From positions 1-55,881 of the forward strand of contig VXTR01000074.1 of the NCBI GenBank assembly GCA_009837355.1: DNA of 55,881 nucleotides. Direction: 5' to 3'. Each line of letters begins with the position of its first letter. The first letter of the stretch is position 1. Both the position numbers and the translations under genes were made by a program. Positions 17,624-26,575 of the stretch are shown in pieces. The notes beneath the pieces were generated by a model. The model was given only the letters and a program-made list of their open reading frames with translations, was not told the origin of the DNA and did not search any database. The stretch is from Chloroflexota bacterium (GTDB lineage Bacteria > Chloroflexota > Dehalococcoidia > Lucifugimonadales > UBA3495).

Positions 17624-18871
17624 TTACATCGTTCCGGTGGTGGGCAATCCGCTTGTCACTGGATTGGCAGAGCGTGCGCCACCGGAACCGCTCCGTACCT
17701 TTTCCTTGATGAGATTCCCGAAGAACGTGATGGACACCACGGCCAGGACGAGATTAATTGCCGCCATAATCCACAGGTCGGCGGTGGTCAGAACGCCGTT
17801 GGCGTCGCGCAGGAAATAGACCTCCAATACCACCGCCGCCAGGTTGATGAAGCTCAGGGGCATCAGGAATTTCCAGCAAACGGCCATTATTTGGTCCAAG
17901 CGCAGCCGCGGGAACGTGGAGCGAATCCATACAAACAGGAAAATGCCGATGAAGGTCTTAATCAGGAACCACAGCCAACCCAGCCAGTCGGCCACCGGTC
18001 CGGCCCATCCAGCCAGGAACAGGGTGGCAATCAAACCGGAGACGAACAACGCACCTCCGAACTCCGCCGCCTGTATCAGGGCAAACTTGATGCCGCTGTA
18101 CTCCGTGTGATAGCCAGCGATGATTTCCGACTCGGCTTCGGCAACGTCAAAGGGCGTGCGGTTCAGCTCGGCGGACATACCGGCCAGGAAAACGAAGAAG
18201 GCCAAGGGCTGCACCAGGAAGAAAGGCACCGCCTGGGCCACCACGATGTCGCCCAGGGACATTGACCCGGCGACTATCACCACGCCCAGCAGCGACAGCA
18301 CCACCGGTACTTCGTAGCTGATCAGCACCGCCACGGCGCGCCCGGCCCCGAACAGCGCGTAACGGTTGTTCGACGCCCAGCCGGCGGTAAAGATGGCGAT
18401 GGACGTGAGCGAACTTACTGCGAGCACGAACAGCACGCCTACGTTCAGATCAACCAGGGCGACGTCCTTGGCAAAGGGAATCACTGCCGTCGCCAGCAGC
18501 AGGGATGACACCATAATAACCGGGACTGCGGTGAAAGCCAGCCGGTCGGCGCCGTAGGGGATGATGTCTTCCTTGGTAATCAGCTTGGCCAGGTCGGCGA
18601 TTGGCTGCAGCGCCCCAAAAGGCCCCCAGCGATTGGGTCCAACCCGGTTCTGGAAGCGGCCCAGCAGCCGGCGCTCTCCCCAACTGACGATAGCAGCGCC
18701 CAGCAGCACCGCGTTGATGAGTATCAGCATGATGACGCCGCCGGCGATTACGTAGGCGAGCCAGCACGGCACAACGTTGGCCGCCAATCCGTAAATCCAG
18801 TAGAAGAGCGGATTGCCGCCCAGCACGCCGTCCGGGCTGATCATCCCATCGGTGAGGTTGCATGGCCTCAT
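17624..18871 (-). CDS. nuoH: NADH-quinone oxidoreductase subunit H
   Basis: This membrane subunit forms much of the quinone-binding chamber. The 415-residue protein has about eight to nine helices and the signatures ERRLLGRFQNRVGPNRWGPF, ELNRTPFDVAEAESEIIAGY and the C-terminal FVWIRSTFPRLRLDQIM. The ATG overlaps the nuoD stop (ATGA). An extra segment at the N-terminus (residues 1-35) precedes the first conserved helix, so a slightly later start cannot be excluded. Confidence 0.96.
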   Translation of the reverse strand: MRPCNLTDGMISPDGVLGGNPLFYWIYGLAANVVPCWLAYVIAGGVIMLILINAVLLGAAIVSWGERRLLGRFQNRVGPNRWGPFGALQPIADLAKLITKEDIIPYGADRLAFTAVPVIMVSSLLLATAVIPFAKDVALVDLNVGVLFVLAVSSLTSIAIFTAGWASNNRYALFGAGRAVAVLISYEVPVVLSLLGVVIVAGSMSLGDIVVAQAVPFFLVQPLAFFVFLAGMSAELNRTPFDVAEAESEIIAGYHTEYSGIKFALIQAAEFGGALFVSGLIATLFLAGWAGPVADWLGWLWFLIKTFIGIFLFVWIRSTFPRLRLDQIMAVCWKFLMPLSFINLAAVVLEVYFLRDANGVLTTADLWIMAAINLVLAVVSITFFGNLIKEKVRSGSGGARSANPVTSGLPTTGTM

Positions 18872-19974
18872 CGGTCAACCTCGCCCATGTTTATGTCAAC
18901 GCTGCCCAGCGAGACAATCATGTCCGCCAGCTTCCAGCCCAGCAGCAGATGCTCCGTGATGGTCAGGTTAATCAGGGACGGCGAGCGAATCTTGCAGCGG
19001 TAGGGTGACACTCCGCCATCGCTGACCAGGTAGAACCCCAACTCGCCCTTGGAGGCCTCGACCCGGCCGTAGGCTTCGGCGCCGGGTTCCGCCCGCAGCA
19101 CCATGGGTAGCTCCAGCCGAACCGGGCCCGGTTCAATCTGGGCGATGCACTGACGCACGATGCGCAGGCTTTGGCGAACTTCCTGCATGCGCACCCAGAA
19201 GCGGTCGTAGTTGTCGCCGTTGCTGCCCAAGGGCACGTCAAAATCAACCTGGTCGTAGGCATCGTAGGGCGCTATCTTGCGCCAGTCCCAGTTGACGCCG
19301 CTGGCCCGCAGCACCGGGCCGCTGACCGAGCAGTTGATGGCGACGTCCCTGGGCAGGGGACTGACGCCGCGGGTGCGAACCATCAGAATTTCGTTGCTGA
19401 GCAGCAGGTTTTCAATCTCCTCCAGCTCGCCCTCAAAGTCGGCCAGGAACTGGTCCAGAGCCGGCCAAAAGTCGGGCGGGGTGTCGGAGAAAACACCGCC
19501 GGGCCGCATATAGCTCACGGTGATGCGCGCGCCGCAGAGCATTTCGAAGAGGTCAAGGATGCGCTCACGACTGCGGAAGGTGTACATCAGCGGCGTGCCG
19601 AATGCGCCGAGTTCCTGCACGAAAAATCCTACTGCGATCAGGTGGCTGGCGATGCGCTGCAGCTCGGCGGTCAGGGTGCGCAGGTACTTGCCCCTGGGCG
19701 GCGCCTCGATACCCAGCAACTGTTCCACGGCCAGGCAATACGCCTGGTTGTTAATCATTGATGAGGTGTAGTCGAGCCGGTCCGTCAGCGTAACTACCTG
19801 GACGTAATTGCGTTCCTCGGCCAGTTTCTCGGTACCCCGGTGCAGGTAGCCAAGCACCGGTTCTACTTCAACGATGTCCTCGCCGTCAAAGGTGATGCGC
19901 ACCCGAAACACGCCGTGCGTGCTGGGGTGCTGGGGCCCCACGTTGACCGTCATCGGTTCGGTGCGTATCGTCAT
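18868..19974 (-). CDS. nuoD: NADH-quinone oxidoreductase subunit D
   Basis: This peripheral-arm subunit contributes the quinone-site His and Tyr and is related to NiFe-hydrogenase large subunits. The 368-residue protein shows VGPQHPSTHGVFR, GYLHRGTEKLAEERNYVQ, LDYTSSMINNQAYCLAVE and the C-terminal GSVDINMGEVDR, the expected end of the family. It starts 24 bp after nuoC as a separate gene rather than a nuoCD fusion. The stop overlaps the nuoH start. Confidence 0.97.
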   Translation of the reverse strand: MTIRTEPMTVNVGPQHPSTHGVFRVRITFDGEDIVEVEPVLGYLHRGTEKLAEERNYVQVVTLTDRLDYTSSMINNQAYCLAVEQLLGIEAPPRGKYLRTLTAELQRIASHLIAVGFFVQELGAFGTPLMYTFRSRERILDLFEMLCGARITVSYMRPGGVFSDTPPDFWPALDQFLADFEGELEEIENLLLSNEILMVRTRGVSPLPRDVAINCSVSGPVLRASGVNWDWRKIAPYDAYDQVDFDVPLGSNGDNYDRFWVRMQEVRQSLRIVRQCIAQIEPGPVRLELPMVLRAEPGAEAYGRVEASKGELGFYLVSDGGVSPYRCKIRSPSLINLTITEHLLLGWKLADMIVSLGSVDINMGEVDR

Positions 19975-19998
19975 CGTTTGAGCGTCCCGGGCCTGGAC

Positions 19999-20442
19999 CT
20001 ACAGAAAATCCTTGCGGAGAGGATGGCCTTCAAAGCCTTCCCACAGCATAATCCGTTTCATGTTGGGGTGGCCCGTAAAGCGTACGCCCATGAGGTCCCA
20101 GATTTCGCGTTCCTGGAAGTCCGCCCCCCGCCACACTTTGACCACCGAAGCGGCGGTCGGTTCTTCCCTGCCATAGACCCGACTGCGGATGACGCCGGTA
20201 TGCCCCTTGGCCATGGAGGTGAGGTGATAGACCAGCTCAAAGTACTCCACGAAATCAATCGCGCTGACGGCGTTCAGGTAAGTGAAATCCAACTCAGCGT
20301 CGTTATGGAGAAAACTGGCCACGTCGCCCATGGCTTCGGGCCGCACCCAGACCGACGAGTCGTTCCATTCAATCACGGCGTCCGGCGCAGCTTCCTGCAA
20401 GCGCCGGGCCAGTGTCTCGCCGGATAGGGCCACCAGGGTCAC
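19999..20442 (-). CDS. nuoC: NADH-quinone oxidoreductase subunit C
   Basis: This 147-residue peripheral-arm subunit (30-kDa type) is on the short side of the family. The signature [45 protein letters not shown] is intact; it is read here from residues about 100-147. The start is GTG (20442-20440), overlapping the nuoB stop as GTGA, a coupling arrangement. Confidence 0.94.
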   Translation of the reverse strand: MTLVALSGETLARRLQEAAPDAVIEWNDSSVWVRPEAMGDVASFLHNDAELDFTYLNAVSAIDFVEYFELVYHLTSMAKGHTGVIRSRVYGREEPTAASVVKVWRGADFQEREIWDLMGVRFTGHPNMKRIMLWEGFEGHPLRKDFL

Positions 20443-21089
20443 GGCTTGAAACTCCCGCTACCCAAGTTGCGGTACTTCTTGATTTTCTCGTGGAGCTCCA
20501 TAATGCCGTACAGCAGGGCGTCCGGTCGGGGCGGGCAGCCCGGAACGTACACGTCAACCGGGATGATGTGGTCAACGCCGGGCACCACGCTGTAGGAGCC
20601 GTAATACGGGCCGCCACTGGTGGCGCAGACTCCCATGGAAATCACCCAGCGGGGTTCTGCCATCTGCTCGTAGATCCGTTTGATGGGCGGCGCCATTTTC
20701 CAGGTAACGGTGCCGGCCACGATCATCAAGTCGGCCTGGCGCGGTGATGCCCGGAAGACCTCCATACCGAACCGGGAGATGTCAAAGCGGCCCATAGCGG
20801 TGGCCATCATCTCGAAGGCGCAGCAGGCCAGCCCGAAAGACACCGGCCACAGCGCCGACTTGCGGCTCCAGTTCACCAGAGCGTCCACCGACGTAACCAT
20901 CAGGTTGCGCTTCAGGTCGTCGGGCACTTCAATCGCCGGGACTTCGATGGGCAACTGCGAAGCGGCGATAAGCTCGTTCACCAACTGACCCTCGGAGCGG
21001 TCTATCTCCCAAGTCCGGCTGTGCAGCGGGCCACCGACGCTCGGCAGTTCAAAGTGAGTTGATTCAGGCACTTCGGCTACCCCTGCCAT
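20439..21089 (-). CDS. nuoB: NADH-quinone oxidoreductase subunit B
   Basis: This subunit holds cluster N2, the last iron-sulfur centre before quinone. The ligands are visible as the adjacent cysteines in [11 protein letters not shown], the Cys in [10 protein letters not shown] and the Cys in PGCPPRPD. I take ATG 21089 as start (216 residues), overlapping nuoA by 13 bp; an upstream TTG would add eleven residues inside nuoA. The N-terminus is longer than in many NuoB proteins (about 60 residues before the core). Confidence 0.95.
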   Translation of the reverse strand: MAGVAEVPESTHFELPSVGGPLHSRTWEIDRSEGQLVNELIAASQLPIEVPAIEVPDDLKRNLMVTSVDALVNWSRKSALWPVSFGLACCAFEMMATAMGRFDISRFGMEVFRASPRQADLMIVAGTVTWKMAPPIKRIYEQMAEPRWVISMGVCATSGGPYYGSYSVVPGVDHIIPVDVYVPGCPPRPDALLYGIMELHEKIKKYRNLGSGSFKP

Positions 21090-21463
21090 TCCAGATCGCG
21101 CTTGCGCCAGGCGTAGGCCCACGCCAGCAGGAGGATTCCCACGAACACGGCCATCTCAATCAGGGCAAACAGTTCCAGCGTGAGGAACTTGGTGGCCCAC
21201 GGGTACAGGAAGACCACCTCAACGTCGAAGATGACAAACAGGATGGCGAACATATAGTAGCGGAACTGGAAGCGGTTCCACGTCCCGCCGATGGTCTGCA
21301 CGCCGCACTCGTAGGTGTCGTGCTTCACCGGGTCGGGTCGGGCCGGTCGGATTCCAAACTTGGCCAGTCCGTAGGAGGCCGCGAGCATACTGCACGGCAC
21401 GACTACGGAAAGCGCCAGAAAGATGGCAATTAGGCCGTATTGGCCGAAATAGTCTTCAAGCAT
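21077..21463 (-). CDS. nuoA: NADH-quinone oxidoreductase subunit A
   Basis: This is the first gene of the complex I operon. The 128-residue membrane subunit has three helices and the family signature [20 protein letters not shown], followed by [22 protein letters not shown]. The ATG at 21463 is 55 bp downstream of a clear extended -10 promoter. The order nuoA-B-C-D-H-I-J-K-L-M-N follows without nuoE, nuoF or nuoG. Confidence 0.96.
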   Translation of the reverse strand: MLEDYFGQYGLIAIFLALSVVVPCSMLAASYGLAKFGIRPARPDPVKHDTYECGVQTIGGTWNRFQFRYYMFAILFVIFDVEVVFLYPWATKFLTLELFALIEMAVFVGILLLAWAYAWRKRDLEWQG

Positions 21464-21517
21464 AATTGCGGCATCCCACGCCGGTTCCCTCTAGCGTCCG
21501 GCTGAACGGGCGGCGGC

Positions 21518-21526
21518 ATTATAGCA
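21518..21526 (-). promoter_or_regulatory. Extended -10 promoter of the nuo operon
   Basis: On the minus strand the sequence reads TGCTATAAT, a perfect extended -10 element (TGn-TATAAT) that does not need a good -35; none is evident. It lies 55 bp upstream of nuoA in the gap shared with the divergent hydrolase gene. Confidence 0.75.
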
Positions 21527-21630
21527 TAACCGCCGACGGATAGCAGGGGATTTTGGCTGGGATTGACCCCTATCGAGAAAGATACTAACTTACCCAGGCG
21601 TTGGCTAACTGCCTAACTAGACTCCGTTCC

Positions 21631-22530
21631 ATGAGCGCTCTTCTTATGTCAAACAATTACTGCCCAGAGGACTGGACCAGCCGCTACGTTCAAGCCAACG
21701 GGATCCGCCATCATTATCTGGAATGGGGCGACCCGGACGCTCCGCCGCTGCTGATGCTCCACGCCACCGGCCTGTGCGCCTGGCCGTGGAAACCCATCGC
21801 TCGCCAGCTGGCCGGCAAGTACCGCGTCCTGGCCTTTGACCAGCGGGGGCACGGCGACACTGATGCGTCGGACAAAGGCTATCGTTTCGAGTATGCCGGC
21901 GAGGATGTGGCCGCCATCGTGGAGGCTTTGGAGTTAGCTCGTCCGCGCGTTATCGGCCATTCCTCCGGCGGTCTGGCCACCATCATTGCGGCCAACTTGC
22001 TGCCCAACCGATTCGGCCCCGTCGTGCTGGTGGAAACCCGGGTCAGCAACGACGCGCCCACTGCGCCAACCCAAGACTTGAACCGACGCGCCGAGCGCAC
22101 CCGTATGAAACGTGCCGTTTGGGAGTCCCGCCCGGCAATGTTCGACGGCTATCGCAACCGCGCCGCGTTCAAGGACTGGCAGGATGAACCCTACCGACAG
22201 TTCATCGAGGGTGGCACCCGCCTGCTGCCCGATGGCCGCGCCGAGCTGAAATGCCACCCCGAAACGGAAGCCACCTTTTACGGGATGCGCGACGACCTGC
22301 CGGTTCAAAACTACCTGCACGGCCTCGGAGGGGACTGGTTACTGCTGCTGGCCGATTACCCCGGATGCCAGAAAATCGGTGACCCCGGAATACGGCAGTT
22401 CCGCGAATTGGTGGCAGGATCTGAAGTCAAACCCATGGGGAAGGGCAGCCACTTTCTCCCCATGGAATACCCGGACGAGGTTCTGGCGGTAGTCGCCGCG
22501 TGGTTTGACGCCAAATCCGATGCGCCGTAA
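21631..22530 (+). CDS. Alpha/beta hydrolase
   Basis: This cytoplasmic alpha/beta-hydrolase-fold enzyme of about 299 residues has the oxyanion region MLHATGLCAWPW, DQRGHGDTD, and the nucleophile elbow G-H-S111-S-G-G. The likely catalytic His is in GKGSHFLPMEYPDEV near the C-terminus. There is no signal peptide. Start choice is uncertain: ATG 21631 and ATG 21646 are both possible and neither has a strong ribosome binding site. It is divergent from the nuo operon and 44 bp upstream of a CoA-transferase gene, so it may act on an ester or thioester in the same catabolic route. The substrate cannot be read from sequence. Confidence 0.85.
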   Translation: MSALLMSNNYCPEDWTSRYVQANGIRHHYLEWGDPDAPPLLMLHATGLCAWPWKPIARQLAGKYRVLAFDQRGHGDTDASDKGYRFEYAGEDVAAIVEALELARPRVIGHSSGGLATIIAANLLPNRFGPVVLVETRVSNDAPTAPTQDLNRRAERTRMKRAVWESRPAMFDGYRNRAAFKDWQDEPYRQFIEGGTRLLPDGRAELKCHPETEATFYGMRDDLPVQNYLHGLGGDWLLLLADYPGCQKIGDPGIRQFRELVAGSEVKPMGKGSHFLPMEYPDEVLAVVAAWFDAKSDAP

Positions 22531-22574
22531 CATCGCTCCCGCAGGCATTCTCCTACTGCAATGAGGCATCAAAC

Positions 22575-23825
22575 ATGACCGACGGCCCTGACGAAAACAC
22601 CGCTGGCCTCTTCGCCGGCCCTCTTGCCGGGCTGCGTGTATTGGACCTGTCTATTATCGTGGCCGGCGGCACGGCGTCGTCCCTGATGGCCGATTTTGGC
22701 GCGGAAGTGGTCAAGGTGGAGCGCCCCGGCTCCGGCGACCCGCTACGCAACTGGGGGCCTTTCTACAACGGGGTTTCCCTTTGGTGGAAAGTCCATTCTC
22801 GCAACAAGCAGTCCATTACGCTCAACATGGCCTCGCCTGAGGGACAGGACTTGCTCAAGCGCCTGGCGTCCCAGGCCGACGTGCTGATTGAAGGGTTCCG
22901 GCCCGGCACGTTGGAGCGCTGGAACCTGGGCCCGGCCGACCTTCACGCCGCCGCCGTCAATCCCGGGTTGGTTATCATGCGCTTCTCCGGGTTCGGGCAG
23001 ACCGGTCCCTACAAAGACCGGCCCGGCTTTGGCACCATTGCCGAGTGCATGAGCGGCTACATCGGCATGACCGGGTTCCCGGATACGCCGCCCAACCTGC
23101 CACCCATTCCCCTGGCTGATGAGATTGCCGGCGTTTTTGGGGCGATGGCCGGGATGATGGCGATTTACCGCCGGGACGCCGACCGTCGGAGCGGATTGCC
23201 CGGCGCCGGGCAGGTGGTTGACCTCAGCCTGTTTGAGCCGCTGTTCCGATTGTGCATCCCACATCTCACCATCTACGACAAGCTAGGTGAAATCCGCGAG
23301 CGGGTCGGGAACGATTTTCCGGACGCCGCGCCGCGCAGCCTTTACCGCACCGGCGATGACCGTTGGCTGGGGCTGTCGGCCACCTCGCAGAACACTTGGG
23401 AAGGACTGGCGCGGGCGATGGGCTTGGACGCCCTGCTGGACGACCCCCGTTTCGGTAACAACGCCGCCCGCCTGGAAAACAAGGATGCCCTCAACGAAAT
23501 CCTGCAAGCCTGGCTGGGCAGCCGCCGCACCGACGGCATCATGGACGAGCTTATCCCGGCCGGCGGTGTGGTCGGCCCGGTCTATAACAGCGCCCACATC
23601 ATGGCCGACCCTCACTACATGGAACGCGACGACATCGTTGACCTGGACGACCCCGAGCTGGGCGAAACCAAAATGCTCGGCCTCGTGCCCAAGTTCAGCG
23701 ATACCCCCGGCGAACTGCGCCACATGGGACCGACCATCGGACAGCACAACGCCGACGTCTATGGCGGCTGGCTGGGCTTGGATGACGACGACCTGGCCTC
23801 CCTGTCCGCCGACGGTATCATCTGA
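22575..23825 (+). CDS. CaiB/BaiF family (class III) CoA-transferase
   Basis: The 416-residue product transfers CoA between carboxylic acids. It shows LAGLRVLDLSIIVAGGTASSLMADFGAEVVKVE at the N-terminus (residues about 16-48; key G and D residues kept), SRNKQSITLNM, and RFSGFGQTGPYKDRPGFG. In formyl-CoA transferase relatives the catalytic Asp follows in RPG(F/Y)D; here the same position is Gly (RPGFGTIAE), with a Glu three residues on, as in a large uncharacterised subgroup. The ATG has TGAGG 8 bp upstream. It runs on to rdgB with a 2-bp gap. The acid substrate is unknown. Confidence 0.92.
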   Translation: MTDGPDENTAGLFAGPLAGLRVLDLSIIVAGGTASSLMADFGAEVVKVERPGSGDPLRNWGPFYNGVSLWWKVHSRNKQSITLNMASPEGQDLLKRLASQADVLIEGFRPGTLERWNLGPADLHAAAVNPGLVIMRFSGFGQTGPYKDRPGFGTIAECMSGYIGMTGFPDTPPNLPPIPLADEIAGVFGAMAGMMAIYRRDADRRSGLPGAGQVVDLSLFEPLFRLCIPHLTIYDKLGEIRERVGNDFPDAAPRSLYRTGDDRWLGLSATSQNTWEGLARAMGLDALLDDPRFGNNAARLENKDALNEILQAWLGSRRTDGIMDELIPAGGVVGPVYNSAHIMADPHYMERDDIVDLDDPELGETKMLGLVPKFSDTPGELRHMGPTIGQHNADVYGGWLGLDDDDLASLSADGII

Positions 23826-23827
23826 TT

Positions 23828-24427
23828 ATGTCAGCCCCCACTCTCCTGGTCGCCACCCGCAATCCCGGCAAAATGCGCGAGTATCGCGAACTGCTGGCCG
23901 ACTACCCCGGCCGCCTCATCTCCCTCGATGATGCGGGAATCCCCGACGAAGTCGAGGAAACCGGCAACACCTTCCTTGCCAACGCCCACCTCAAAGCGGC
24001 CACCTACGCCACCCTCTCCGGCCAACTTACCGTATCAGACGACTCCGGCCTTGAAGTGCACGCTCTCGGCGGCGCGCCCGGCGTGTACTCCGCCCGCTAC
24101 GGCGGCGACGCCTGCCACTCCGACGCCGACCGAGTTGACCTGCTGCTGCGCAACCTGGAAGGCATCCCCTGGGAACGGCGCATCGCCCGCTTCCGTTGCT
24201 TCACCGCCATCGCCGCCCCTCACGGCATTATCGCCACCGTCGTCGGTTCCATCGCCGGGGTGATACAATACGAACCGACGAGGCAACACGGCTTTGGCTA
24301 TGATCCGGTGTTTCATCTGCCTTCTTACGGCGGGTCGATGGCCGAGTTGACGTTGGAGCAGAAGAACTTCATCAGCCACCGGGCCGATGCCGCCCGCAAA
24401 GTCCGCAAAATCTTGAACGCGTTATGA
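23828..24427 (+). CDS. rdgB: XTP/dITP diphosphatase (non-canonical purine NTP pyrophosphatase)
   Basis: This housekeeping enzyme removes inosine and xanthosine triphosphates from the nucleotide pool. The 199-residue HAM1/RdgB protein has the N-terminal [18 protein letters not shown], the catalytic [24 protein letters not shown] around residues 67-90, and [18 protein letters not shown]. It starts 2 bp after the CoA-transferase, and its stop overlaps the moaA start (ATGA). A second, divergent HAM1 paralogue is encoded at 42528-43172. Confidence 0.95.
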   Translation: MSAPTLLVATRNPGKMREYRELLADYPGRLISLDDAGIPDEVEETGNTFLANAHLKAATYATLSGQLTVSDDSGLEVHALGGAPGVYSARYGGDACHSDADRVDLLLRNLEGIPWERRIARFRCFTAIAAPHGIIATVVGSIAGVIQYEPTRQHGFGYDPVFHLPSYGGSMAELTLEQKNFISHRADAARKVRKILNAL

Positions 24428-25443
24428 TTACCGACCTGTTTGGACGTTCCCTCCGCGACCTGCGGATTTCGGTTACCGACCGTTGCAATTTCCGCTGTCC
24501 GTACTGTATGCCGGCCGAGATTTTCGGAGAGGCGTACCAGTTCCTGCCTAAGGACGAAATCCTGACCTTTGAGGAAATCGCCCGCCTTGCTGAGCTGTTC
24601 GTCCAGTTGGGCGTGAACAAGCTGCGCATCACGGGGGGCGAGCCGCTGCTGCGGGTTGACTTGCCTACGCTCATCGGTCAGTTGGCGGCCATTCCGGGCG
24701 CGGACGACATTACCCTCACCACCAACGGCTACCTGCTGGGGCAGCAGGCGCAGCAGCTGAGCGATGCCGGCCTCAGCCGCATCACGGTGAGCCTGGACAC
24801 GCTGGACGATGAGATTTTCAAGCAGATGAATGGCCGGGGGTTCGGCACTCGCCGCGTCCTCGACGGCATCAAGCGCGCCGCCGACGCCGGCCTGACTCCC
24901 GTCAAGATTAACGCCGTGGTGCAAAAGGGCGTCAACGATCACACCATCGTTGACCTGGCCCGACGCTTCAAGGGAACCGGGCACATCGTCCGCTTTATCG
25001 AATACATGGACGTAGGCAACCGCAACGGCTGGAAGCTGGATGAGGTCGTGCCCGCGTCGGAGATTGTCGCCCTCATTGATGCGGCAATGCCACTGGAGCC
25101 GGCCGATGCCAACTACGTGGGCGAGGTGGCCCGCCGCTGGCGCTACCGGGACGGCGACGGCGAAATCGGCGTAATCGCATCGGTAACGCAGCCCTTCTGC
25201 GCCGACTGCACCCGCGCCCGCCTGTCAACCGACGGTCGCCTCTACACCTGCCTCTTCGCCACCGACGGCGTTGACCTCCGTGGCCCCATGCGCGACGGCG
25301 GCACCGACGCCGAACTGCTGGAAGTCATCACTGGCATCTGGAGCGTGCGCCAGGACAGGTACTCGGAAATCCGCACAGAAATCACCGCTGGCGAAAGCGG
25401 CGACGCCCGCCCCAAGGTCGAAATGTACCAAATTGGCGGCTAG
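24424..25443 (+). CDS. moaA: GTP 3',8-cyclase (molybdenum cofactor synthesis)
   Basis: This radical-SAM enzyme rearranges GTP to 3',8-cyclo-7,8-dihydro-GTP, the first step of molybdopterin synthesis. The SAM-cluster motif is Cys21-x3-Cys25-x2-Cys28 (CNFRCPYC). The C-terminal second cluster is seen as [18 protein letters not shown], and the protein ends in the conserved Gly-Gly (IGG). Its length of 339 residues is normal. It overlaps rdgB by 4 bp and is followed by moaC after 10 bp. The sulfite-oxidase-type molybdoenzyme at 46556 is a likely client. Confidence 0.97.
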   Translation: MITDLFGRSLRDLRISVTDRCNFRCPYCMPAEIFGEAYQFLPKDEILTFEEIARLAELFVQLGVNKLRITGGEPLLRVDLPTLIGQLAAIPGADDITLTTNGYLLGQQAQQLSDAGLSRITVSLDTLDDEIFKQMNGRGFGTRRVLDGIKRAADAGLTPVKINAVVQKGVNDHTIVDLARRFKGTGHIVRFIEYMDVGNRNGWKLDEVVPASEIVALIDAAMPLEPADANYVGEVARRWRYRDGDGEIGVIASVTQPFCADCTRARLSTDGRLYTCLFATDGVDLRGPMRDGGTDAELLEVITGIWSVRQDRYSEIRTEITAGESGDARPKVEMYQIGG

Positions 25444-25453
25444 GATTAAGGCC

Positions 25454-25954
25454 ATGACCATCGAAAAACCCGCCGACCGATTGACGCACCTGGCCGAAGA
25501 CGGCAGCGCGCGCATGGTGGACGTAGGCTGGAAGCCCGTTACCGACCGCATGGCGCAGGCCGCCGGGCACGTGGTGATGCAGCCCGAGACGCTGGCCCTG
25601 ATACGGGACGGCCTGATGAAAAAGGGCGACGTGCTCACCATCGCGCAACTGGCCGGCATCATGGGAGCCAAGCGCACATCGGAGCTGATCCCGCTGTGCC
25701 ACCCACTGCCCCTCAACAAGGTGGACGTTGAGCTGGAGCTGGACGAAACCGACAGCCGGGTCAACATCTTCGCCACCGCGACCACCTCCGGCAAAACCGG
25801 CGTTGAGATGGAAGCCCTGACCGCCGTCAGCGTGGCGGCCCTTACCATTTACGATATGTGCAAGGCCGTTGACCGCGCCGTGCAAATCGACGGTATCCGC
25901 CTGCTGCGCAAGACGGGCGGGCAATCCGGAGACGTTGACCTCACCGGCGCCTAA
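25454..25954 (+). CDS. moaC: Cyclic pyranopterin monophosphate synthase
   Basis: The enzyme converts the MoaA product to cyclic pyranopterin monophosphate. The 166-residue protein carries the family stretches [42 protein letters not shown] with CKAVD, and the closing [14 protein letters not shown]. The start is ATG 25454, 10 bp after moaA, with TAAGG upstream. Its stop codon overlaps the 3' end of the convergent gene at 25951 by 4 bp. Confidence 0.96.
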   Translation: MTIEKPADRLTHLAEDGSARMVDVGWKPVTDRMAQAAGHVVMQPETLALIRDGLMKKGDVLTIAQLAGIMGAKRTSELIPLCHPLPLNKVDVELELDETDSRVNIFATATTSGKTGVEMEALTAVSVAALTIYDMCKAVDRAVQIDGIRLLRKTGGQSGDVDLTGA

Positions 25955-26316
25955 CCCCCGCGCCGCCGCAATTCCTCCGACAAGGCGCGGATTGCCGCCG
26001 CCAAGTAAACCAGGTACTCCTCGGCGCTCAGATCGTCCAGGGGTTTGAACTGCTCCACCTGGTCAACTTCCAGCACGCCGACGACGCCGGGTATCGCCGC
26101 GACGTCCAGCTCGGCGATTGCCCCGTCAGGGGTCACCACCACGCATCCCCGGTCGGTGCGCGAAGCCAGCGCAGGCTCCAGCTCCACCGCCTGAATCGTG
26201 CTCATTCCCAGGAAAGCCGGAAAAGGCTCCAGCCGACCGCATAACTCCGCCAGCATGACTTCAAGCTTTCCAACGGACTCAGCGAGGACATCGTCAACTG
26301 TGGTCGGCGCAGTCAT
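25951..26316 (-). CDS. Hypothetical protein, 121 residues
   Basis: I do not recognise this gene. The translation is protein-like, with a helical N-terminus ([24 protein letters not shown]), a central strand-rich part ([28 protein letters not shown]) and a C-terminal helix rich in Glu and Arg ([18 protein letters not shown]). I chose ATG 26316 over an upstream start at 26382, which reads through promoter-like DNA. No clear ribosome binding site precedes it. It is convergent to moaC with a 4-bp overlap at the stops. Confidence 0.6.
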   Translation of the reverse strand: MTAPTTVDDVLAESVGKLEVMLAELCGRLEPFPAFLGMSTIQAVELEPALASRTDRGCVVVTPDGAIAELDVAAIPGVVGVLEVDQVEQFKPLDDLSAEEYLVYLAAAIRALSEELRRRGG

Positions 26317-26345
26317 ATCAAGGCAGCTCGGATGGCGGGTTGTAA

Positions 26346-26375
26346 TTGACAATCCGCCAACCCGCCCATTACCAT
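26346..26375 (+). promoter_or_regulatory. Probable tRNA-Met promoter
   Basis: A perfect TTGACA at 26346-26351 is followed after 18 bp by TACCAT at 26370-26375 (4 of 6 matches to TATAAT), about 48 bp upstream of the tRNA 5' end. The -35 is strong and the -10 weak. Confidence 0.45.
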
Positions 26376-26422
26376 ATTTCAACGCACGGCAGCAGGGGCG
26401 ACTGGCCCGGGCCGTGCCGGTG

Positions 26423-26497
26423 GGCGACGTAGCTCAGTGGCAGAGCGGGCGCTTCATAAGCGCTAGGTCGTTGGTTCGAATCCATCCGTCGCCACCA
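26423..26497 (+). tRNA. tRNA-Met (anticodon CAT)
   Basis: The acceptor stem GGCGACG pairs perfectly with CGTCGCC, followed by discriminator A and an encoded CCA end. The D arm (GCTC...GAGC), anticodon loop TTCATAA with CAT at 26455-26457, and T arm containing GGTTCGAATCC are all present. The anticodon stem lacks the three G:C pairs and the 1:72 mismatch of initiator tRNA, so this is elongator Met, or less likely the Ile2 tRNA whose CAT is modified to read AUA. Confidence 0.93.
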
Positions 26498-26529
26498 TGC
26501 GCAGGCATCGGGTTTTTCCCATAAAACCA

Positions 26530-26563
26530 GGGGACAGGTTTCAAGCCTGCCCCCTGCATTTTT
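26530..26563. terminator. Hairpin terminator after tRNA-Met
   Basis: A GC-rich stem (GGGG-A-CAGGTT / AGCCTG-CCCC, one bulge and one G:T pair, TCA loop) is followed by CATTTTTG. It lies 33 bp after the tRNA and 13 bp before the 3' end of the convergent PAC2 gene, so it can serve both. Confidence 0.75.
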
Positions 26564-26575
26564 GTCCGGCGGTCT

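Noticed and set aside
24261-24269. TGATACAAT inside rdgB as a moaA promoter
   Set aside because: It matches an extended -10 but lies in well-conserved coding sequence (GVIQYEP), and moaA overlaps rdgB by 4 bp, so co-transcription explains expression. It is probably chance.
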